A DNA stretch of 64,000 bases from Saururus chinensis (GCA_035235625.1 CP141148.1:20399057-20463056), one strand, 5' to 3'. Counted from the first letter of the stretch, positions 11,051-23,900 are shown. Notes: a model not told the origin generated them from the letters alone. Numbers and translations: made by a program.

Positions 11051-14000
11051 TTACTATGGATTTGTTGGACAAGCATGACAATCTTCAAGCAGTTAGTGTA
11101 TGCTTGAACGGTAACAACTATTCTTATTGGAGTTATGTTATGAGTAATTTTATAATGGGCAAAGGGTTGTGGAACTATATTGATGGTTCTACTATGGAAC
11201 CTGTTATGCAAGCGGATGTTAAAGCAGAGGAGTTTTCAAAACAATGTTCTGAATAGCATATGTATAATGCCAAAATACTTACTTTGATAAATAATTCAGT
11301 AGATCTCACTATTGGTCTACAATTAGCCAAGTTTAAGACCACTAAGGCTGCATGGGATTATTTGGCTTCATTATATGTGTAGTCTAATTATGCCAAGTTT
11401 TATCAGCTTGAATTGGATCTTCATTCTACTAGACAAGGAGATAGATCTATTCAGGATTTCTATGCTTACATGACCACTATCTGGGATCAGCTCGCACTTA
11501 TGGAACCGGTTGAAATTTCTGCTTCTGCTACCTTACTTCAGTATCGTGAGGACCGCCAGGTTGTTCAGCTTCTTATGGCTTTACGAGATGAATATGAGGT
11601 CATTCGGGGTTCTATTTTACATCGATCTCCATTGCCTACTGTTGCTACTGTAGTTAATGAATTAATTGTAGAGAAAACCAGATTGAAGATTTTCAGTGGC
11701 TCACCCTCCCCTAGTCCGACTGTTTTGGCTGCTTCATCTAATGCACTTATTCAAGTATCTGGTAAGCCTAAACCTCGTACTGCTATAGATGAATGCAATT
11801 ATTATCATAAAAAAGGTCATTAGAAAAAGGATTGTCCACAACGCCCACAACAAACTGGTCATAACTCTACTAGTTTACAGCCATCTGGTCGTCCCTTTCC
11901 TGGACAATCAACTTCTCAGCCAGCCCGTACCTTTCAATAGAATCATGGACAACGGTTGATTGGGGGTCGACCCACCGCTGCCAATACATTCTCTGATATA
12001 CCAACTGTAGCCTCTTGTGCATCCTCACCATCGATTGTCTCCACTCCTGAACTCCAGTCTCTCTTAGCAGATTTGACTCGTCTACTTGGTACTTCTGCCA
12101 CTCCCTCTGCTTTGTCTGTCTCAAACTCAGGTTTGTCTCTTCCCTCCGACTCTGTTCGTCTTACCGGTTCTGAATGGAAATTTGACTCTGGCGCTACACA
12201 TCATATGATGCCAGACGATTCCTTTTTTGTCGAGTGTGGAGATTCTTCTCACTTTAGTGTTGTCCGTGCAACCAATGGTACAACCATGCCCTTGTCTGGC
12301 TTGGGCTCTATTCGATCTCCATCACTTTCAGTTTCTGATGTCTTACATGTTCCACAATTAACCGTTGGTCTTTTATCTATTAGTCAACTCACAAAGCTCG
12401 GTTACACTATTTTATTTTCCTCTTTTGGTTGTATCGTGCATGACCCGAAGACAAGCAGGCAGATTGGGATAGGCCGTAGTGTTGGGGGTCTCTACACATT
12501 GGATCAACTACATGCACCTGCCTATGTTGTTGCTCATTCTACTTTGGGCGACTTGCATCTTCATTCTGATTCTTCTTTGTTTTATTTGTGGCACTCGCGG
12601 TTAGGACATGTTTCTAAGTCTAGGCTACAATATTTAGTTTCTTCTGGTGCTTTAGGAACTTTGCCAATTAGTGATATTTCCTTTTGTAGTGGTTGTAAAC
12701 TTTCTAAATTATCTGCACTTCCATTCACCTTAAGTGATTCTCTTTCTACTAATCCATTTGATCTAGTTCATTCTGATGTGTGGGGACCTGCTCCAGTTGC
12801 TACCAAGGGTGGTTCCAAATATTATGTTGTGTTTGTAGATGATTGTACTCGCTATTCTTGGGTTTATCTTATGCATCATAGATCTGATTTTCTTTTGATT
12901 TATCGTGAGTTTATTGCTATGGTGCGTACTCAGTTCAATGCAGTTGTTAAGTGCTTCCGCTCTGACTCGGGTGGTGAGTATTTATCTTATGAATTTAAGG
13001 CTCTTCGAACAACTGAAGGGACAACACATCAATTATCTTGCCCTCACACGCCACAATAGAATGGTGTTGCTGAAAGGAAGCATCATCACATTTTGGAGAT
13101 TGCACGCTCACTGCTTCTGTTCCTTCTATTTTTTGGGGTGAAGCTGTTCGTACTTCTATTTACTTGATCAACCGCATTCCTTCATCCTTGACGGTTGATA
13201 AGTCCCCTTTCGAATGCTTATACAATACCAAACCTGATTATCAGTCTATGCGTGTGTTTGGTTGTGCCTGTTATGTTTTACTTCCTGCTATTGAACGTTC
13301 AAATCTGTCTGCACGATCTAAGTTATGCTTATTTTTAGGATATGGTGTTGGTCAAAAAGGGTATCGATGTTATGATCCGTTGTGCAACAAGTTGTATATT
13401 TCTCGGCATGTTGTGTTTGTTGAACGTCTCTTTTATTATGTGATCCCTCATCGTGATTCTCTTGTTGATCGCTCGGATTTGATTTACATTGATCCTTTTT
13501 CTCCATGTATTTCTGATGATTGCAATAAGTCTGTGGATGTGTCTGCTCTTGTTCCTTCTCGTCCAACTATTACGCAAGTTTACCAACGTAGAATGCAAAG
13601 CTCCACGGCCCCATTGGTGTTGCCTCCTCCAATTGCCCATGATGTAGATCAAACTCGTGCTCTTGTACTTGTTCAAGAGCCTAGATTTAGTCTACGTTTG
13701 GCTGGCCTTCCTCCAGCTCTGCCTGCTCCCCTTGCTACCTCTCTGCCTTCGGATTCTGTTGGTCCCCTTGTGTCTTATGATGCTCGGTATGTGTGTTTCT
13801 CTTCTTACTATACTTCTCATTTCCTTAATTTTTTGTCTGTCATTCACTCTCTTCATGAGCCTCAGTCCTACAAAGAGGCTTTTAGCAATCCCAATTGGCA
13901 GCAGGCTATGCAGGACGAGTTATTTGCTTTGCACAAGACTGGAACATGGGAGTTGGTTTCTCTTCCACCTGGTAAGAATGTCATTGGGTGTAAGTGGGTT

Positions 14001-15284
14001 TTCAAGATCAAGATCAAGTCCAATGGTTCTCTTGAAAGGTACAAGGCTCGCCTGGTTGCCAAAGGATTTGCTCAGGAATATGAGATTGATTATGAGAAGA
14101 CATTTGCTCCAGTTGCCAAAATGACTTCTGTTCAGACACTTATATATGTTGCCTCAATTCATAAGTGGCCCATCTATCAGATAGATATCAAAAATGCATT
14201 TCTCAATGGTGATTTGTTTGAGGAAGTTTACATGAAACCTCCTCTCGGCCTTCCATATAAGCAAGGACAAGTTTGTCATCTTCGGCATGCCTTGTATGGT
14301 CTCAAGCAAGCCCCACGTGCTTGGTTCGAGAAGTTTAGTGCAGCACTACTACATTTGGGTCTCACTGTCAATGCTCATGATTCAGCTTTATTCCTCAGAG
14401 ACACTCCATCTGGGCGGGGTTCCTTTGTTATTTCTTGGGAATTGAGGTTGCTTACTCTTCTCAGGGCTATCTTTTGTCTCAGTCCAAGTATGCTTATGAT
14501 GTTATTGCTTGTTCTGGGTTATCCGATTTTTGTGTCGTGACTACTCCTATGGAACTCAACTTGAAATTGGATTTCTTGGATGGTACTTCCCTTGATGATC
14601 CTACTTGGTATCAGGAAATTGTTGGTTCTTTAGTTTATCTCACTATCACTCGCCCTGATATTCAGCATGTTGTACATATTGTCAGTCAGTTTTCCTCGGC
14701 TCCACGCTCTACACATTGGGTTGTTGTTCTTCGCATACTTTGCTATGTGCAGGGCACTTTACATTATAGTGTGCTTCTTTCCTCCTCGTCTAATCTTGCT
14801 CTTCATGCCTACTCCGATGTTGATTGGGCTAATGATGTTGTTGATCGCAAATCTACTACTAGTTATTGTGTCTTTCTCGGTGATTCTCTCATCTCCTGGA
14901 AGAACAAGAAGCAGGATGTCATTGCTCGGTCTACCGTTGAGGCTGAATATCGGGCTATGTCCGACACTGCTACTAAAATTGTGTGGCTCCGTTGGTTGTT
15001 GGCTAATATGGGTATCTCTATCATTGTTCTCACTCTCATGTACTGTGATAATAAGAGCGTCATTCAGATTGCTCACAATTTTGTGTTCCACCACCGTACC
15101 AAGCATTTAGAGATTGATTGTCACTTTGTGCATCATCATTTACGTGCTGGGACTGTTTCCCTCCCGTATATTCAGTCGTCTCTCCAGTTGGCTGACTTCT
15201 TCACCAAAACTCATACGATGGCCCGCTTTCAGTTTCTGATGAGCAAACTCTCGATGATCACTACATCTAGAGTTTGAGAGGGGG

Positions 15285-15547
15285 TGTTAGAGTATATGTT
15301 CTATTTTTTCTTAAGTGTTTATATTAGTCTTCATACTATAGAGGGTAGTTTAGATATTCTAGATTAGTTTCTATTTACTTCTTTGTAAACCATCACTTAA
15401 GTGAAGGGCAATTAGGACATTTCTTTCTTTAGTTTGCTGGATCGATCTCTCTTAATGTGAGAATCGTTTTCCCTTTTTATGTATGATTCTATTATGAGAA
15501 ATATAGTGCTCTTCTGGTTCAGAACTCTAGTTCTGATTTTGCTATCA
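15285..15547 (+). repeat. Right LTR of the Copia element
   Basis: Second copy of the 263-bp LTR, directly after a purine tract and followed by the CCCAA half of the target duplication. The gypsy gag sequence resumes at once afterwards. Confidence 0.9.
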
Positions 15548-16367
15548 CCCAACAATGGGACTTTTCAAGCCATGGAGAAAAACCAACCCAAAACCCTAAG
15601 AAAGGAGGCTTATATGAAGTAAGGGAAGATACTGACATGAAAGCTAGGTTAGAGCAGCTGACTAGAAAAGTAGAAGCCATGACCCTTGCTAGAAATATGA
15701 ATTCTGCCAACCAAATTCAAAATGAAGTGTGTTCTCTTTGTGCAAGTCCAATGCATACTACTCAAACATGTCCTTCCATGTTAAGTTATTCTGAGTGCTT
15801 TGCTAAATAATTATGGGAAACCGTTTAGCAATCCCTTCTCTGAGACATACAATCCAAATTGGCGGAATCATCCAAATTTCTCTTGGAGGTAAAACCAACC
15901 TCCCATGAATGGAGTAGGGTCACCAATGCAGCAGATGTCTACTAATTTTAGGCAACCCAACCCCTCCTACACCTCTATTCCCCAATTAGCTCCTCAAGTT
16001 GTTGCACTACCACGTCAACAATCATCACTTGAAGAGTCTCTCAAAATATTCATGCAGTCTACTAACCAGGCCATATTAGTGTTAATGTCGTGTCAGAAAA
16101 ATAGTGTTTCTCCCACCTATACGATTGTCAATTTTTGTGACAAATTTGTGAGTGAGCCCATGAGTTATTTAGGTGAAGCTGATTTGAAGAAAAGACCACG
16201 AGACAGCAAACTGAAGCTCCAAATCATCTGTAAATTTCATCAAGCTCAAGATTTGGATCAATTACAACTGGCACTCTCATCATTGCTCTTACATACACTT
16301 CTTTCTGCCCCTAGGACCTTATAGTAAATAATTAATTCTCTAGGGTCACTTATAAACCTTTGTCTAA

Positions 16368-16500
16368 CTCACACATGGGTAGGCTTACCCACACATGGGT
16401 AGACTCACCCACACATGGGTAGGCTCACCCACACTTGGGTAGTCTTACCCACTCTTAGGTAGGCTTACCCACACATGGGTAGACTCACCCACCAATGGGT
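16368..16500. repeat. 22-bp minisatellite upstream of a TATA box
   Basis: About six copies of a unit close to ACCCACACATGGGTAGGCTT, with the inner part ACCCA..TGGGT self-complementary, so each unit can form a small hairpin. The array ends 24 bases before TATAAATA, where promoter elements would lie if the host insert is an LTR. Confidence 0.75.
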
Positions 16501-16524
16501 AAGAAATATCATCTCTTGTCCTCT

Positions 16525-16532
16525 ATAAATAC
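16525..16532 (+). promoter_or_regulatory. TATA box of the 16080-17614 insert
   Basis: TATAAATA in the context CCTCTATAAATACCCATG, directly downstream of the minisatellite. Confidence 0.45.
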
Positions 16533-18783
16533 CCATGTCATAGGAAGAGGTGATTGTCAAGTAGATCTAAACCCTCTCAAGTCCCTTAGGCATTCTTGTA
16601 GATTCTTTGCCATATTTTTGGAAGGCCTTGGGCCACTTGTCTTAAATTTCCTCTCATTTAAAGGAATATCAATGGAGTCTTTCTTGAGAGCCATGGAAGA
16701 AATTCAAGCTTGATGGTCTTTAGTTTCTTGTTCCTATAGAGTTGAATCTTTAGAAACCGATCTTTCTACCCGACTCCCTTGGCTTTTGAAATATTTCCTT
16801 CCAAAGCCTTGAATTTGTCATAAGTACCCATCCTCCCCTTGGCAATGGCCATGAAAGATTCTCAATGAGGAAATGGGAAGGTGCTTATGACTATTTGGCC
16901 AAGGTTTCCTTCATTTTATGAAAAACCACCTAGAAACCTAAAACCCCCCATCAAATAAGCCTCAGCAATTTTAGAGCATCAAATTAGATCCAAGGTTAGA
17001 TGTGGGATGGCCAAAGATTGAACACTCTTCAAGTGCACACGTACTACTTGCAAGGGCAAGCTATTGTAAGTGTTCTTAAGATCTCTTCTTCCTAAATTTC
17101 TAGTTGGTGGAGTAAACCTAGTGGTTGAAACACCTTGGTGAGAGGGGCGAGTTGTGCATAGCCCTCAGAGTGTGGATTCAATTAAATGTATGTACGGTTA
17201 CCGGTGAACTAAGGAAAATCGGGGTTTGTAAATGGTTGTGGGATGGCTGAAACCCTCACTTAGTGGATGTCAGAGGTGCCTTAGATTAGGTGCTTTGAGA
17301 GTGGATGTACCCATCTAAGTAAGTGCTTGACGGCGAACCACTATAAATCTCTTTGTGCATGATATCTTTATTTGTTTGATGTTGTGATGACTTTACATAT
17401 CTAACTTCACGTCGCATGAGTCCCTCTCTCACCTCTGTGCACTCTAAATATGAATATTTGTCTTTACTGAATGTACACACGATTGATTTCCTTTATCTTT
17501 GATCATCATTGTCATGTTGCGTGGAATTAAATTTACAAGTAACTTTTAAGTGGTTGTCCTATTAAACCCCCCCCCCCCCCCTCCCCCCTCTTCTAGGACT
17601 CTCTCCTTAGCGTACTTAAAAATTCTAGTCAAATGAACACTCAAGCCATAGCTAAACTAGAAACTCAAATTGGCTAGTTAGCAACTCATGTAGAGGAGAG
17701 AGAGAGAAAGACAAGTTTCCCAGTCAACCTATACCCAACCCTAAAGGTCAATATGTTGTTAGTAATACTTCAAGTTCATCACATGACCAGGGGCATGTCC
17801 AATCAATTACCACTATTAAATCTGGGCGACAGGTTGACAATCATGTAAAAATGTCTGAAGAAGAGAGAACTGAGAATACAAAGTTAGAAAGTGAGAAGCA
17901 AGAACCCAATGACTCCCCACCTATTTTAGTTGACCCCCCAGTTAGGAGTTTTGTGCCTAAAGCCCCATTTCCTCAAAGACTAGTTAATCCTAAGAAAAAT
18001 GCACAGTTTGAAGATATTTTAGAGGTGTTTAAGTAAGTGCAAATAAATATCTCATTTCTTGATGTTATCCAACAAGTGTCCTCCTATGCTAAATTTTTAA
18101 AAGACTTAGTCACAGTCTAGAGGATAACAAATGTTCCTAAAAAGACATTCTTGACAGAGCAAGTTAGTTCTATTATTCAATGCAAATTCCTTATCAAACA
18201 AAAGGACCCTGGTTGTCCCACCATTTCATAGAAGATAAGGGATCCTCACATTGAGCGGGCCTTGTTAGATTTAGGGGCTAGTGTGAATTTATTGCCATAT
18301 TTTGTGTATGTGCAATTGGGATTGGGAGAGTTGAAACCCACATCAATGACACTTCAATTAGCTGATAGATCTGTAAAAATTCCTTAAGGTGTTGTTGAAG
18401 ATGTTCTGATTAAGGTTGACACATTTTACTTTCCAGTAGACTTTGTAGTCCTTGATACTCAACCTGTTCAAAATATCCATGGGCAAATTCATGTTATTTT
18501 GGGTCGTCTTTTCCATGCTACATCTAATGCTCTAATAAATTGTAGAAATAGAGTGATGAAGCTTTCTTTTGCGAACTTGACATATGAGTTAAATGTATTT
18601 GATATAAGTAGACAATCATCAGACTTCGATGATACTTTTGAGGTTGACATGATTGAGAGTCTAGTGGATGATGTTTTTTCTTTTATTTATTCTGATGATC
18701 CACTAAATATTTGTTTAACTCACTCTGATTTGATAAGGAGAATTGATAAAGAGAAGATAATTACTTTAAAGGAACCTAGATGA

Positions 18784-19340
18784 GTTTAGATGGAGGTGTG
18801 TCTAGCTGAAGACAATAAACTTAGCGCTCTTAGGAGGCAACCCAATTTTAGGTTTTGAAAGTTACTTTATTTTCTTTAGTAGTTAGTGTTTTCATTTTAT
18901 TCAGTTAGTTTTTATATTTGTTGATTACTCTAAATCATTATTAAGGTATACTTATACGATTCATTATTAATTTACCCTTTTGTGATTATGCTTATGTTTT
19001 ATTGACCATTTTTCTTTTAATAACTATGTCCATGAGCACGTTAACAAAGGTAATATCTCTTCTTTTTCCTCCTTTCTTATCTTAAGCATTGCATTTATTT
19101 TCTTTTATACATTGAGGACAATGTTTAGTTTAAGTTTGGGGGTGTAGAAAGATATTTTTAATTTTATTTTAGAGTATGTGTTTTAATTTTAGTAAAAAAC
19201 ATTAAAAAAATTAGATTTTTGTTATGATTTTTCTTATTTACATTGATACTTCTTTTAGATATGTAACTTTATTTAATAATATCAAACTATTTAGAACATA
19301 TTTATATGACTTTGACGAATTTAATGATTTTGAGCTCTGA
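18784..19340 (+). mobile_element. 3' untranslated part of the gag-protease element with polypurine tract
   Basis: Non-coding. The signature CTTAGCGCTCTTAGGAGGCA at about 18817-18836 and the tract AAGTTTGGGGGTGT (about 19133-19146), preceded by ATTGAGGACAATG, are typical of the 3' ends of plant gypsy elements just before the right LTR. No LTR matching 6781-7779 follows, so the right end seems to be lost or replaced. Confidence 0.55.
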
Positions 19341-19344
19341 TTAC

Positions 19345-20000
19345 ATCATATTGGTAAATCCTATTCGAGCAAGGAATGCAGCTATCTTGCATAGGTAAAT
19401 CATGTCCACCTTAGAAATCTGTCCCCAAGGTTTTATAGCGCCCAGCTTGCCACTAGAATCCTACCTGCACAAAGACTTTTCATCCTACTCCGCAAGGCGA
19501 ATAATTTGCCCGGAACATCTCTAACGATGCTCCAACATCTGTCTGTGCCCAAGGGGCTGCCTAGGCTATCCATCACCCAAGCTTACTTGGTTATCCGCTG
19601 CCAAGTTCAAGGGGTAGCCGCCCCCTTTTCCCATCCGCTAACACTTGGACTAACAAAGTTGAGTTGTGTCTATTTAAGGGAGAAAGCAAAGGTGGCCATA
19701 GTTAACAAATAACTATTTTGTTCATGCACAACGAACCAAGGTGCTTAGAGAGAAAATTCTTAATCTTCGTAAATCAGCCTTGCCCTCTCTCTACCATTGT
19801 ATTTCGACGAACTGAAATATAGCAAAACCCTTACACCAAAGACAACTTGTGGCTATATTATTACTATTTACTTGTGTTGCGGTGTAGTCAAGCCATCACG
19901 AGGCAAAATTTCGCACCCATGACAGTTACAAGGTTAATTTTATTATTTTTAACATGCTCGACATTTTAAGACTTTATAAACACACAGCTTACAAACAGCT
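19345..20000 (+). other. LTR-like non-coding sequence, unresolved
   Basis: Holds a TATA-like TATTTAAGG at 19671, and near 19875 a stretch reading CTTGTGTTGCGGTGTAGTCAAG then CCATCACGAGGC of the kind seen near U5 ends. There are no partner LTR, no target duplication and no coding domain. It may be an LTR fragment of another element joined to the gag-protease fossil. Confidence 0.3.
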
Positions 20001-20481
20001 CTTAATGACGCATAACAGTGAAGCCAGACAACAGAAAGTGTTTATAAATGATGTTTGATAAGCCACATCATTATATGTAAATTCCCGACAGACATTAATG
20101 AATTGTTTAAAAAGGAGTTCCTGCCTCTCCTACCATAGATCCTGCTTTTTCCCTCGTAAGATTTCATTAAGAGTTGAAATCTTGAAATGAAGAAAAAATC
20201 ACAAGCATTTTCGATGCATTTTTTTATACCCGGCTTTTAGCCTACGACATTAATCAACCAGAAGAGAAAAGTTGGCTGTTTCAATCATGTGCAAGGAGCA
20301 GATACTAATGAGGTAACTGAATGACAGGACATAAGCTCAATTCAAACAAAACGAAGAAAACAATAAAAACACTCAGACAAATAATACCAAGCCATGACAA
20401 TACAGAAAACTGCTATTCATACTCTTTTAAGTATACATGTCAGGCAGAACCTCAGGTTATACTACTACATTACATGAATAA

Positions 20482-20568
20482 TTAGGGATCACTAAATAAA
20501 CAAGCCAGCCATGAGCCATCAATACTTCGTCGTTGCATGAAGATGTAAATAATTGCCAACGCAAATGC
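20482..20568 (-). CDS. Putative last exon of an unknown membrane-type protein
   Basis: On the minus strand a good acceptor (TTTCCTCCAG) opens a 28-codon frame that ends at a stop (20482-20484). The peptide starts AFALAIIYIFMQRRS, a hydrophobic stretch followed by basic residues, then continues to LFSDP. This would suit the C-terminal anchor of a membrane protein. The phase fits the candidate exon at 20811-20906. I do not recognise the family, and no further exons could be placed in 20.9-24.7 kb, so the gene is either broken, has short exons I missed, or is chance. Confidence 0.3.
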   Translation of the reverse strand, partial: AFALAIIYIFMQRRSIDGSWLACLFSDP

Positions 20569-20810
20569 CTGGAGGAAAGAGGGGGGTTATTACAACTAAC
20601 TCATGTGGCTCTGTTGTCAATGTAAGCCATACTTTCTGAATAAAAGAATTGCATTCATGAGACCAAAATTTTCCCAAAAAAATACCATGAATAATGATTG
20701 TACATAAAAATCCATGAGACTAAATCAATATTAAACACACAAAAATTAACTGCAAACAACTCCTACCAAATCAGAGTATATTGCCCTAGAAAATAAACCC
20801 ATTTACTGAC

Positions 20811-20906
20811 CTTGAACCCACTAGGAATATTTTCATCATTGTGAATTTTTGGAAAAGCTAAATATGATGTCGAATCATTAGTATGGTTAGGCATTTGATT
20901 TAGGGC
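20811..20906 (-). CDS. Putative penultimate exon of the same unknown gene
   Basis: Minus-strand frame of 32 codons between an acceptor-like ACAG and a good donor (AAG|GTCAGT, cut at 20811/20810). It includes NHTNDSTSYLAF and ENIPSGFK. It ends in phase 0, matching the downstream candidate exon. The 5' side touches a GGGCCTGTTTGG motif common at plant transposon ends, so the left boundary may be a transposon junction instead of a real acceptor. Confidence 0.27.
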
Positions 20907-23900
20907 CTGTTTGGACAGCTAATTCAACCCTGGATAACATTTAGGAAACACATTCGGCCCAAATTAACCAAAATTATTAAAGTGAGAAGGGCGGAGATTT
21001 TTTCCACTCTATACCTATACTGCCCTTTCAAAGAAATTCTTAACTAATTTAGAATTCAAGAGACCTAAAATATTTTAATGATTTCTCCAATACGTATAAC
21101 CTTGTAGCAACATAAAAAGAATGGATTTCATAATCCTAATTAGTTTAGAATTTATTAAAATGAGAAAGGGGGCAGAGATTTTGGTCATAGAAATCCTGAA
21201 TTATCCATAATCTATATTATTAATAAATTGAAAAGGGGGCTGAGATTTTTGTCATAAAAGTCCTAAATTGCCCCCAATACACCAAAAAATTTATTTATGA
21301 ACTATTATTTATGGATGGATCAGGTAAGATAATCAAACTTGAAGCTCAATTTGCATATGGGAATATAAGACTCTAATTCTATGGAATGCAACATGTCCGT
21401 TATGCATGAACACTTCTACTAGTTAACCCAGATTCAGGCCGAATATGCAAATCTCCTCTCCATTCTATCTTCATACCCCCATAAGCTTCCATCTTCCACC
21501 AGCCATGGCAGCCACCACAGCCTATCCTCTAGCTCCTACCTACCATCCGCCTCTGCCACACCAACATTGACATATCATTCTCGCCAGCCCCAATGTCAAC
21601 TTCATTGTCAAAATGTTGCATTTAATGGCACCAGCTTTCCTAACAATTTCCGAGATCTCTGTGCTAGGCCAACGCCACTACCTCGTCCACAACCACAGTG
21701 GATGTCTGGTCCTGGCAAGAAACAGATCCAATGACCATTACAACAACTTCTGCCACTGCCAGCCACCTTCAACTCCGACAAATTGTCCACCTCTGTTTGA
21801 GCAAAACCACCTATCACGGCAATGTCCCTTTTAAGTCCGGCCTCACCACCCTCTTGTCGTTCAAAAGCATGACCACTTCTGCACCAGCATCAGAGCTTTC
21901 TTCTCCAGCAGCAGTAGTAACATGCAGAAATTTGATCCAGATCTTCCCTCAACAGTGACGATTCTCCTGCCATTCAGATGTCAGCCAACAGCAGAAGACA
22001 AGCACACATCATTCAGGTATCTTTTGCAAACTAACACCATAGCCACAAGACATCTCTTTTTCTACAGCAACAGCGGTGCCAACCATGTCCTTTTCCTTAG
22101 CCATCGCAAGGGGCCACCCTCCAACACCTCTTGACAGAAACCATCAAGCATTAAAATGAAACACCTTTGACAGTGAAGTGACACAAGGCCAGGCTTTTTC
22201 CATTTTTTTGTTCTATTAAGTACTTAAAATATAATAACCCATAGTTTGCAATGTTGGATATTGGAGATATATCAACAACTTAAAGATAGGATATATCGAA
22301 GATATTAAGGAAAATGATATTGTTGAACAAAAACAGATTTCTCGCCACATGATAATCTAAGAATACATTAACATTTAAAAACTAATACTATTATCAAACA
22401 ATCTACATATTTTCTATAGATGACTTCATATAATAGAACCCTAATAAATAAAATATGGCTGAATTCATACAATAGAAACTTAAGCAATAGAAGCATTTGT
22501 GGGCTCTCTGTTTTGCAAGTACTTTACTTCAGTAAAAGAATATAAAGGACTACATCATGGAATTTCATTGTGTTCTGTGACCTTCTCTATTTTGAGTTTC
22601 CTTCTCACAAGAAGCTTTCCTTTTTTTTTAAAATACATGTTGCTTTTGAAAAAATTGACTAATTAAATTTAAATTTCTGATCCGATATACTTAAATAACA
22701 AAGTGGAGAACCTTCTACCTAAAGCATGAAACCTATTTATGACAGCTTGACTTATTTTTCATTTCATATATCTATAACATTAACTAATGCATAAAATTAC
22801 TTTAAAGAGGCACTAAAAAGCTTATTTGACATCGCCGGAAGCTTTAAGATTTTTTTCCTTATTGTTTTTAAGAAAAAGGGGCAATATCACATATATATTG
22901 GCAATATCTGAGATATACCCACAATATTGCAGATATATCTGAGATACATGGGATATATCTTAGAAATAACCTGAAGATGGTTTGTGAAAGGCAAGACAAA
23001 TAAAATAAATCATTAAATGCAATAAAAAGTTACCAAAATGAGCACAATAATCCTTAATATCGACAAGATACGAGTACGTAAGAGAAAACATTGAAAATTA
23101 ATAAAAAGTAAATAAATAAAATGTTAAAAAAGATAATGACCAACTACATAGTGATCGCCTATGCTTTTGGGCTCAGCTCACTCAATCGTAGTTGGGCTCA
23201 ACCTTGTCTCGAGTGTAACCCAAACTTTAGCAACGAGAGCTTGGACCAGCCTAACAATACAAAAGATTGGCTCGGGCTTGGCATGAGCCAAGCTTACCAT
23301 TGCTGGCTAAGCTAAAAAAAATTAATACCTAAGATGAATTTAATACATACAACGGGCTTGTTTATTATTGAAACATTAAATCAAATAAATGTAAAATAAT
23401 TCTAATTAAAATATCTTTATGGAAGATTTGTTACTTTTACCATTCTTATTTTAGGATATTTACATAACTGGATTTATGTTATGCAAAGTCTCTTGAGTAA
23501 TTTTTATTTAATGATGTTTCATATGGAAATATTGATTACATCAAATCATAATCTCCATTAGTAATAACTATAAATGAAAGGGAAACTTCAATAAAATGCG
23601 GTCACACGAAGCAGTATTAGACAAAAAGATGCAGAGATACCACCATACGTGGTTCCTATTTTGTGATTTATCATGGCGTAGATACCTATGTGAGGAAAGA
23701 TCATTAGGAAAATGTACACATAAAAATGTTGGGAACTTTAAATACATAAGGACCTTGCTACTAGGTGATATATAAATATATGACGAGGAAAAATTACCAA
23801 ACGGAGCACATCATAAACCACACTTTCGTTCTTTCTCTTTATTTATGTAATTGTATAACAAAAAGGAGCATATCATGAACCTCACCCTTCGTTATTTCTC

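Larger units (their letters stand above)
10544..15547 (+). mobile_element. Ty1/Copia retrotransposon inserted in gag copy 2
   Basis: Both LTRs are present (10544-10806 and 15285-15547, 263 bp each, TGTTAGAG...GCTATCA). The target duplication is CCCAG/CCCAA (10539-10543, 15548-15552). A primer binding site for initiator Met tRNA (TGGTATCAAGAGC) abuts the left LTR, and a purine tract ending GAGAGGGGG abuts the right one. Internal domains run in Copia order: gag from 11056, protease (FDSGATHH, about 12181), GAG-pre-integrase and integrase core (about 12580-13100), RT (QIDIKNAFLNG, about 14180; LYGLKQAPRAW, about 14295) and RNase H (about 14815-15260). The LTRs differ at about 10 of 263 sites. 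At 1.3e-8 substitutions per site per year that is roughly 1.5 million years. The element is structurally complete in outline but broken, with several breaks. Confidence 0.9.
16080..17614 (+). mobile_element. Unclassified 1.5-kb insertion in gag copy 2, possible solo LTR
   Basis: Comparison with gag copy 1 (around 9205-9235) shows that about 1.53 kb has been added between CCATATTAG and TTAAAAATTCTAGTC. The insert starts TGTTAATGTCG. It holds a 22-bp minisatellite (16368-16500) and a TATA box (TATAAATA, 16525-16532) just after it. Further on is a stretch with GGCGAACCACTATAAATC (about 17331-17348) like the U5 of some plant Copia LTRs, and a C/T-rich end (17566-17592). No target duplication is clear and no protein domain is seen. 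A solo LTR of an unidentified Copia-like family is the likeliest reading. Confidence 0.45.
9717..18783 (+). mobile_element. gag copy 2 plus aspartic protease; pol absent
   Basis: Second copy of the gag block, interrupted by the Copia element (10544-15547) and by an unclassified insertion (16080-17614). Parts in order: gag core 9813-10543; cysteine cluster and downstream gag 15553-16079; proline-rich tail 17615-18036; retroviral-type aspartic protease about 18241-18600, with active-site region LLDLGASVN and the later ILGR motif. The protease is followed within 200 bases by the element's 3' untranslated region, with no reverse transcriptase or integrase. The copies share long, clearly alignable stretches, for example TGACCACGTGGTTAC at the gag start. 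Overall this resembles gag-only non-autonomous elements such as TR-GAG, with a protease added. Broken, with several breaks. Confidence 0.75.

Noticed and set aside
17566-17592. Poly-C tract as an assembly artefact
   Set aside because: It lies at a plausible end of the 1.5-kb insert and is followed by sensible sequence; the exact length may be unreliable but the tract is probably real.
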